From positions 59,598 to 123,597 of the forward strand of contig JAIDCZ010000005.1 in NCBI GenBank assembly GCA_029055565.1: a DNA stretch of 64,000 bases. Direction: 5' to 3'. Position numbers and translations under genes: made by a program. The DNA is from Clostridiales bacterium. GTDB lineage: Bacteria; Bacillota; Clostridia; Christensenellales; Pumilibacteraceae. Of the stretch, positions 59,426 through 64,000 are shown one piece after another; within the stretch, counting starts at the first letter, position 1, and each line of letters starts with the position of its first letter. The notes beneath the pieces are model-generated. The model searched no databases, was not told the DNA's origin, and worked only from the letters and a program-made list of their open reading frames with translations.

Positions 59426-60586
59426 TTAGTTGTAGCGCACCGTCACTATCTTGCCCATCTTTTTCAGATTGTCGGCAAGCTTGTCTACAAGCTTAAGCTT
59501 CATGCGCGTTTCTATAGGCAAGCCGTCGTGCGCGTGGTTTTGCGACTGCCCGACGAAAAAGTGCACGTCAGTGCTGTCTTCGAACAGCATTTTTGCAAGC
59601 AACGTCGCGCCGTCGCGCTTGTTGAGCGTTGCCGCATTGCAGTCGGCGGGATTAAGATAATTTTCGGACAGCTCCAGCACGCGCTTGATAGTAACCACGC
59701 CCTCGGTGGTGAGGTCTATGCCGTCTATGTACCCGATAGGCGGAATATCCTTGTCGGGAAAGTCGACTGACGCAGTTACTTCCTTGCCGAGATGCCGCGC
59801 TACGATTTGCGAACTCGTACCGCCGCACACCGCCTTTTTGCCCTTAATCGCCATAAAATCGGCTACGTACTGCGCGTCGTCCTCCTTATGTATGGGCGGA
59901 CCGACGAACACCGAAGTTACCGCATGCTCGCGAACCTTAATGCCCAGCACCGTAGTGTCGTCGCCCGGTTCGTACATATACAGCTCGTTGCACTCGCCCG
60001 CCAGCGCCGCCGATATGGCGCGCGCCGACATAGTGGGCTTGATTACCCGCTTTAGGTATTCCTTTATCTGCGGGCGCTCCCAGCCGAAGTTCATCATCAT
60101 TCCTATACCGGCATGCTCCACGCCGTCGCTGGTGACTATAACCGCGTCGCCCGCGCGTAAGTCGAGCTTGGTCGTGTACACGTTTTTGCCGAGTATAACC
60201 GACTTTTCGCGGTCGAGGTCGCTAACCTCGCCGTCCCTTATAAGTATGGCCGCGGGATTGTCAAACTCTATTAGGTCGCCCTTGCCGTTGCTGTCAATAA
60301 GGAATACCGAAAACGTAGCGTACGCCACGCCGCGCACCTTACACACGGGAAGCGACGAGATAAGCGTTTCTATACACTCCTTAATGGGTATACCGGCCGA
60401 CAGCATGGTACACAAAATTTTGGACGACAGCGTTGCCAAAATATTAGCCTTAACGCCGCTGCCCATGCCGTCGCAAAGCACGGCGGTAAGAATATCGCCG
60501 TTTACCGCATACTCCACACGGTCGCCGCACAACTCCTCGCCGACGTGATTGAGCGAGGTGTATCCTCTTTCAATAAAGTAACTCAA
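59426..60586 (-). CDS. SpoIIE-type PP2C protein phosphatase
   Basis: 386 residues from a TTG start at 60586, chosen because GGAGG lies 9 nt upstream and the family-like sequence SYFIERGYTSLNHVGEE begins there; the ATG at 60628 lies inside the inverted repeat. DGMGSG near 40, TSDGVEHAG near 150 and GDDTTVLGI near 208 supply the metal-binding aspartates. The C-terminal 150 residues (from about 230) are a second domain of unknown role. Such phosphatases are found next to sensory group C hydrogenases, which suggests control of a phosphoprotein in response to H2 or redox state. Confidence 0.85.
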   Translation of the reverse strand: MSYFIERGYTSLNHVGEELCGDRVEYAVNGDILTAVLCDGMGSGVKANILATLSSKILCTMLSAGIPIKECIETLISSLPVCKVRGVAYATFSVFLIDSNGKGDLIEFDNPAAILIRDGEVSDLDREKSVILGKNVYTTKLDLRAGDAVIVTSDGVEHAGIGMMMNFGWERPQIKEYLKRVIKPTMSARAISAALAGECNELYMYEPGDDTTVLGIKVREHAVTSVFVGPPIHKEDDAQYVADFMAIKGKKAVCGGTSSQIVARHLGKEVTASVDFPDKDIPPIGYIDGIDLTTEGVVTIKRVLELSENYLNPADCNAATLNKRDGATLLAKMLFEDSTDVHFFVGQSQNHAHDGLPIETRMKLKLVDKLADNLKKMGKIVTVRYN

Positions 60587-60609
60587 TTTTCTTTTCCTCC
60601 GGTGGTGAT

Positions 60610-60751
60610 GACTAAGTGACGCGAGCAAAATTGCGTAGGCGATTTTCGTGATACGAATGCAATATGTTGCGCTCGTAGCGGAACTACGTGCGCGTTATAT
60701 TGCAGCACGTAGCGCGGAAATCGACAGCAATATTGCCGCACGAACTTAGTC
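60610..60751. repeat. 142-bp imperfect inverted repeat between hydS and the phosphatase gene
   Basis: Ends GACTAAGT and ACTTAGTC with inner pairs GCAAAATTGC/GCAATATTGC, CGATTT/AAATCG and TGCAATAT/ATATTGCA. As RNA it would form one long hairpin. The right arm includes the hydS stop codon (60746-60748). Confidence 0.7.
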
Positions 60752-62482
60752 GGAACCTCCGTCAATCATTGCGGCTTTTAGCTTGAGCAATGCGACCTTG
60801 GTTTCCGCAGTCGTTTCGCCAAGCAACGACGCAATCTCTTGCGCCACGCGCATTTGCTTTTCTATAACGGTATCCGTTACGGCCAGCGTGTCGCGCTTTA
60901 CCTTGCTAAGCTCCTCGTCGTAGTTCACCTTTTCGGTTATATCGGTAAGCACGACCAAAAGCGCTTTTTCCTTTTCCAGCGGCACTATCATCATATCCAC
61001 GTACTTGCCGGTCTTGTCTATTTTCAGCTTTTCCACATGCACGGGCTTGCCGCTGTCCGCCGCCTTAAACGCCGCGGTCGGGTCAAAGCAATCGAAAATA
61101 TACTCCGGCGAGGATATGCCGATCATAGCTTGCGCCTTGCGGTTGATTTCCGATATGGACAGATCGTCGCCGCACACTATAATGCCGTTGGGACTGTTTT
61201 CTATAATAACGCTGCCCATGGACTCCGCTTTTTCGCGCATGTACGGCACGCACATTTCCACCTCGGCGTAGCCGTTGATTACCGCCCACGCCTTTTCGCG
61301 ACAAGTCGAATAACCGCACGCGCCGCAGTTAAGCTCGTCGGCTTCGCAATGCTTGCCGGTGCTTGCGAGTACCGCCTTTATTTCGTCCTCGGCGGGCTCT
61401 CTGTCGCCCGCCTTTTTGGGTTTGAACGCTTTGGATATATCGGGATAGACCGGCACCACGTCGGCGGGCACGCTGCTTACGTAGTTGCGAACCTTAACGT
61501 TGGCTTCCACGCTACCGCCCGCACGCTTAATAGAGCACGGTCCGTTTACGCACGCGCCCTCGCACGCGTTAATCTCCAAAAACACGTGCTTGACGGACAG
61601 CAAATCCTTTATGGCTTGATCCAGCCTACTAACGCCATCCACCGCTATATATTCGTAGCCGTCGGGAAACTCGTCGAACGACTTGATTATGCCGCGCGAT
61701 ATAGGATAGTACTTGGCTTTGAGCGTCGTTTCACCTACCGCCGCAACCTCTCCCTCGGCCGCAACGTCCGCCGCCTTGACGGCAGTCGCCTTGGCCGACT
61801 TTTTGGGCGCGACCGTAGTGGGCGCGTCGACTATTTCCACACCCTTTTGCGCGAGTATGGCAATAAGCTCCTCAAAGGTAAGCGCGCCGCTAAGCACGCC
61901 GCTCTCCTTGGCCTCGCGCTTTTTGGCAATGCACGGCCCGACGAAAACTATATCCGCGTCGGGATAACGCTTTTTTAAAATCTTGGCGTGCGCAACCATC
62001 GGCGAATCGACGGGCGCGAGGTACTTAAGCGCTTCGTGGTGGTACAGCTCGATAGCGCGGTTTACCGCGGGACATGCCGAAGTGATAAAGTTGTCGTACT
62101 TGCCGGTGGCGAGCAGTTTTTTGTACTCTGCGGTTACCGCAGCCGCGCCCTCCGACGTTTCAAACGCGTCGTAGAAGCCTACGGCTTTAAGCGCAGTGCG
62201 CATAGGCTCAAACGAGCTTAGTCCGAACGACGCGACGAAGGCCGGCGCAACCGACGCGATAACCTTGGGGCTTTTTTGCAACAGCCTAAGAATGGCGTCG
62301 GAGTCGTTGTGCACGCTTTTTGCATTGCGCGGGCAAACTTGCGTGCAATGCCCGCACAGTATGCAACGGCTTTCTATTATCTTGGCTTGACCGCCTTGCG
62401 CATCGATAGCCTTGACCGGACAAGCGCGCAAGCACTTGTAGCAATTTTTGCAGTTTGCCTTTTGAAAATCGAGATACAGCAT
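60746..62482 (-). CDS. Sensory [FeFe]-hydrogenase with PAS domain (HydS-like, group C)
   Basis: 578 residues. Two [4Fe-4S] motifs at the N-terminus (CKNCYKCLRACP, CILCGHCTQVCP), an H-cluster domain (about 70-340) with L1 reading TSACP, L2 VGPCIAKKRE and L3 NACEGACVNG, an FeS domain CGACGYSTC...MCVPYM (about 405-435) and a PAS domain (about 440-545) ending in a helix. The replacement of the first L1 Cys by Ala is the hallmark of sensory HydS, which senses H2 rather than turning it over quickly. An Ala-rich insertion (about 220-245) is low complexity. Its signal probably goes to the adjacent phosphatase. Confidence 0.88.
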   Translation of the reverse strand: MLYLDFQKANCKNCYKCLRACPVKAIDAQGGQAKIIESRCILCGHCTQVCPRNAKSVHNDSDAILRLLQKSPKVIASVAPAFVASFGLSSFEPMRTALKAVGFYDAFETSEGAAAVTAEYKKLLATGKYDNFITSACPAVNRAIELYHHEALKYLAPVDSPMVAHAKILKKRYPDADIVFVGPCIAKKREAKESGVLSGALTFEELIAILAQKGVEIVDAPTTVAPKKSAKATAVKAADVAAEGEVAAVGETTLKAKYYPISRGIIKSFDEFPDGYEYIAVDGVSRLDQAIKDLLSVKHVFLEINACEGACVNGPCSIKRAGGSVEANVKVRNYVSSVPADVVPVYPDISKAFKPKKAGDREPAEDEIKAVLASTGKHCEADELNCGACGYSTCREKAWAVINGYAEVEMCVPYMREKAESMGSVIIENSPNGIIVCGDDLSISEINRKAQAMIGISSPEYIFDCFDPTAAFKAADSGKPVHVEKLKIDKTGKYVDMMIVPLEKEKALLVVLTDITEKVNYDEELSKVKRDTLAVTDTVIEKQMRVAQEIASLLGETTAETKVALLKLKAAMIDGGSD

Positions 62483-62489
62483 AGCACCC

Positions 62490-62735
62490 CTATCCCAACA
62501 ACGGCAAAATTTCGGCGTCGAACTTCTGTTCGGCGTTAGCGCCGTTTACACCGAGTATGTAGTTGCCGTCGGCCTTGACCGCAACGCCGTCGCTGCAACG
62601 GTTGAGGCAAAAGCAAGCGCGAAGCTCGATTTTGTCCGCCAGATTGCGCTCGGCTATAAGCCGCTTAAACGTTTCTATAACGTCGTACGAACCTTTGAGA
62701 TGGCAAGAACTGCCCACACAAACACTAAGTATCAT
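62490..62735 (-). CDS. Thioredoxin-like [2Fe-2S] ferredoxin
   Basis: 81 residues with four Cys at 6, 11, 42 and 46-like spacing (VCVGSSCH, ACFCLNRCSDGV), the pattern of the thioredoxin-fold [2Fe-2S] proteins such as the small HydC/NuoE-related ferredoxins of hydrogenases. It would pass electrons to or from the HydS module. It starts the unit, 8 bp upstream of hydS, with GGGGAT before the ATG. Confidence 0.85.
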   Translation of the reverse strand: MILSVCVGSSCHLKGSYDVIETFKRLIAERNLADKIELRACFCLNRCSDGVAVKADGNYILGVNGANAEQKFDAEILPLLG

Positions 62736-62786
62736 ATGAATATCCCCAATATAAAGATAAGAAATAATAGATATAAGATAAAAAAT

Positions 62787-63638
<852 letters not shown>

Positions 63639-63640
63639 AA

Positions 63641-64000
63641 TTATTTACCCTCCTTGCCGTAGTAGGCGTTGAGATACATTTGCTTGATTTCGGCAATCAT
63701 GGGATAGCGCGGGTTAGCGCCGGTGCACTGATCGTCAAACGCAGCGCGGCACATTTCGTCCAAGGTCTTAAGGAACACGTCCTCGGGCACGCCCGCATCC
63801 TTGATAGACGCAGGCAAACCGACTTCCTTACGCAAGTCCTCAAGCTTAACGAGCAGTTTTTCAAACTTCTCCTCGTCGGTCTTACCCTTGATGCCTACTG
63901 ACTCCGCAACGTCGGCGTAGCGGCGCAAGCATACGGGGTGATCGTATTGCGGGAAGGTGCCGATCTTGGTAGGCGCCTCGGCGGCGTTAAAGCGCATAAC
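63641..64000 (-). CDS. adhE: C-terminal part of bifunctional aldehyde-alcohol dehydrogenase AdhE, partial at right edge
   Basis: Only the last 119 codons are inside the window, open to its edge. The sequence (FPQYDHPVCLRRYADVAE, SIKDAGVPEDVFL, AAFDDQCTGANPRYPMI, IKQMYLNAYYG) matches the end of AdhE's iron-dependent alcohol dehydrogenase half. AdhE turns acetyl-CoA to acetaldehyde and then ethanol with NADH, a fermentative electron sink that fits the hydrogenases nearby. Whether the aldehyde dehydrogenase half is fused cannot be seen. Confidence 0.9.
   Translation of the reverse strand, partial: VMRFNAAEAPTKIGTFPQYDHPVCLRRYADVAESVGIKGKTDEEKFEKLLVKLEDLRKEVGLPASIKDAGVPEDVFLKTLDEMCRAAFDDQCTGANPRYPMIAEIKQMYLNAYYGKEGK

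Noticed and set aside
60587..60628. ATG start at 60628 for the SpoIIE-type phosphatase
   Set aside because: The extra codons encode the Shine-Dalgarno and inverted-repeat sequence (HHHRRKRK); GGAGG with TTG at 60586 fits the family start better.

Overview
The window reads as a chromosomal segment of an uncultured anaerobic Firmicute (class Clostridia, possibly a gut lineage; order not determinable). The basis is the Firmicute set of HPr kinase, WhiA, DnaE next to PfkA, and L31/DUF1385/PrmC/RF1 in a row, together with [FeFe]-hydrogenases and AdhE of a fermenter, sigma-A promoters with 17-bp spacers and Shine-Dalgarno starts, and the standard genetic code. About 48 protein genes and one tRNA are present, most on the minus strand. 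Both window edges cut genes: a CotH-family lipoprotein on the left and adhE on the right.

Layout. 1-11 kb: CotH lipoprotein, a small membrane protein, then glycolysis (gapA, fba, pfkA) mixed with an M29 aminopeptidase and dnaE. 11-17 kb: a beta-CASP-like metallo-hydrolase, an AT-rich two-gene insert with a PD-(D/E)XK-type nuclease, then whiA, a PHP phosphatase and murB. 16.7-18.8 kb: a degenerate Fic protein and a lipid kinase on the plus strand. 18.9-26.3 kb: an aromatic amino-acid operon (aroF, aroA, aroC, pheA, fused aroE-aroK, aroQ, aminotransferase) without aroB or tyrA. 26.4-31.2 kb: dtd, queH, a uvrC-HAD fusion and hprK. 31.3-32.9 kb: tRNA-Val, a P-loop kinase, a CMD-cupin protein. 33-46 kb: cell-surface genes, namely a flavodoxin/LRR lipoprotein, a coiled-coil protein, an acidic membrane protein and a 3365-residue tandem-repeat surface protein. 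46.5-50.9 kb: a two-gene McrBC-like module whose McrB-type ATPase has about 12 membrane segments. 51-55.3 kb: prfA, a DUF1385-PrmC fusion, rpmE, and a small XRE-regulated Cys-rich gene pair. 55.6-64 kb: dehydrogenase, M23 peptidase, and a putative H2-sensing cluster (hydrogenase, SpoIIE-type phosphatase, PAS-hydrogenase HydS, [2Fe-2S] protein), a phosphotransferase-fold kinase and the AdhE C-terminus.

How the genes work together. The glycolytic genes, HprK (carbon catabolite control), AdhE and the hydrogenases describe sugar fermentation with H2 and ethanol as electron sinks, with HydS plus the phosphatase as a likely redox/H2 signalling branch. The conserved Clostridial block uvrC-hprK-murB-PHP-rapZ-yvcK-whiA-dnaE-pfkA is recognisable but split by the aro operon, and rapZ and yvcK are absent from it. 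Several genes (CotH, the 92-residue membrane protein, the Fic protein, dtd) have a -10 box only 6-9 nt before the start codon and look leaderless. A dispersed family of 120-150-bp inverted-repeat elements and short AATTC-type repeats fills many intergenic gaps.

The best candidates for something undescribed are the membrane-McrB/DUF2357-like pair, the giant repeat protein with its partners, the AT-rich nuclease pair, and the Fic homologue that has lost its active-site glycines.
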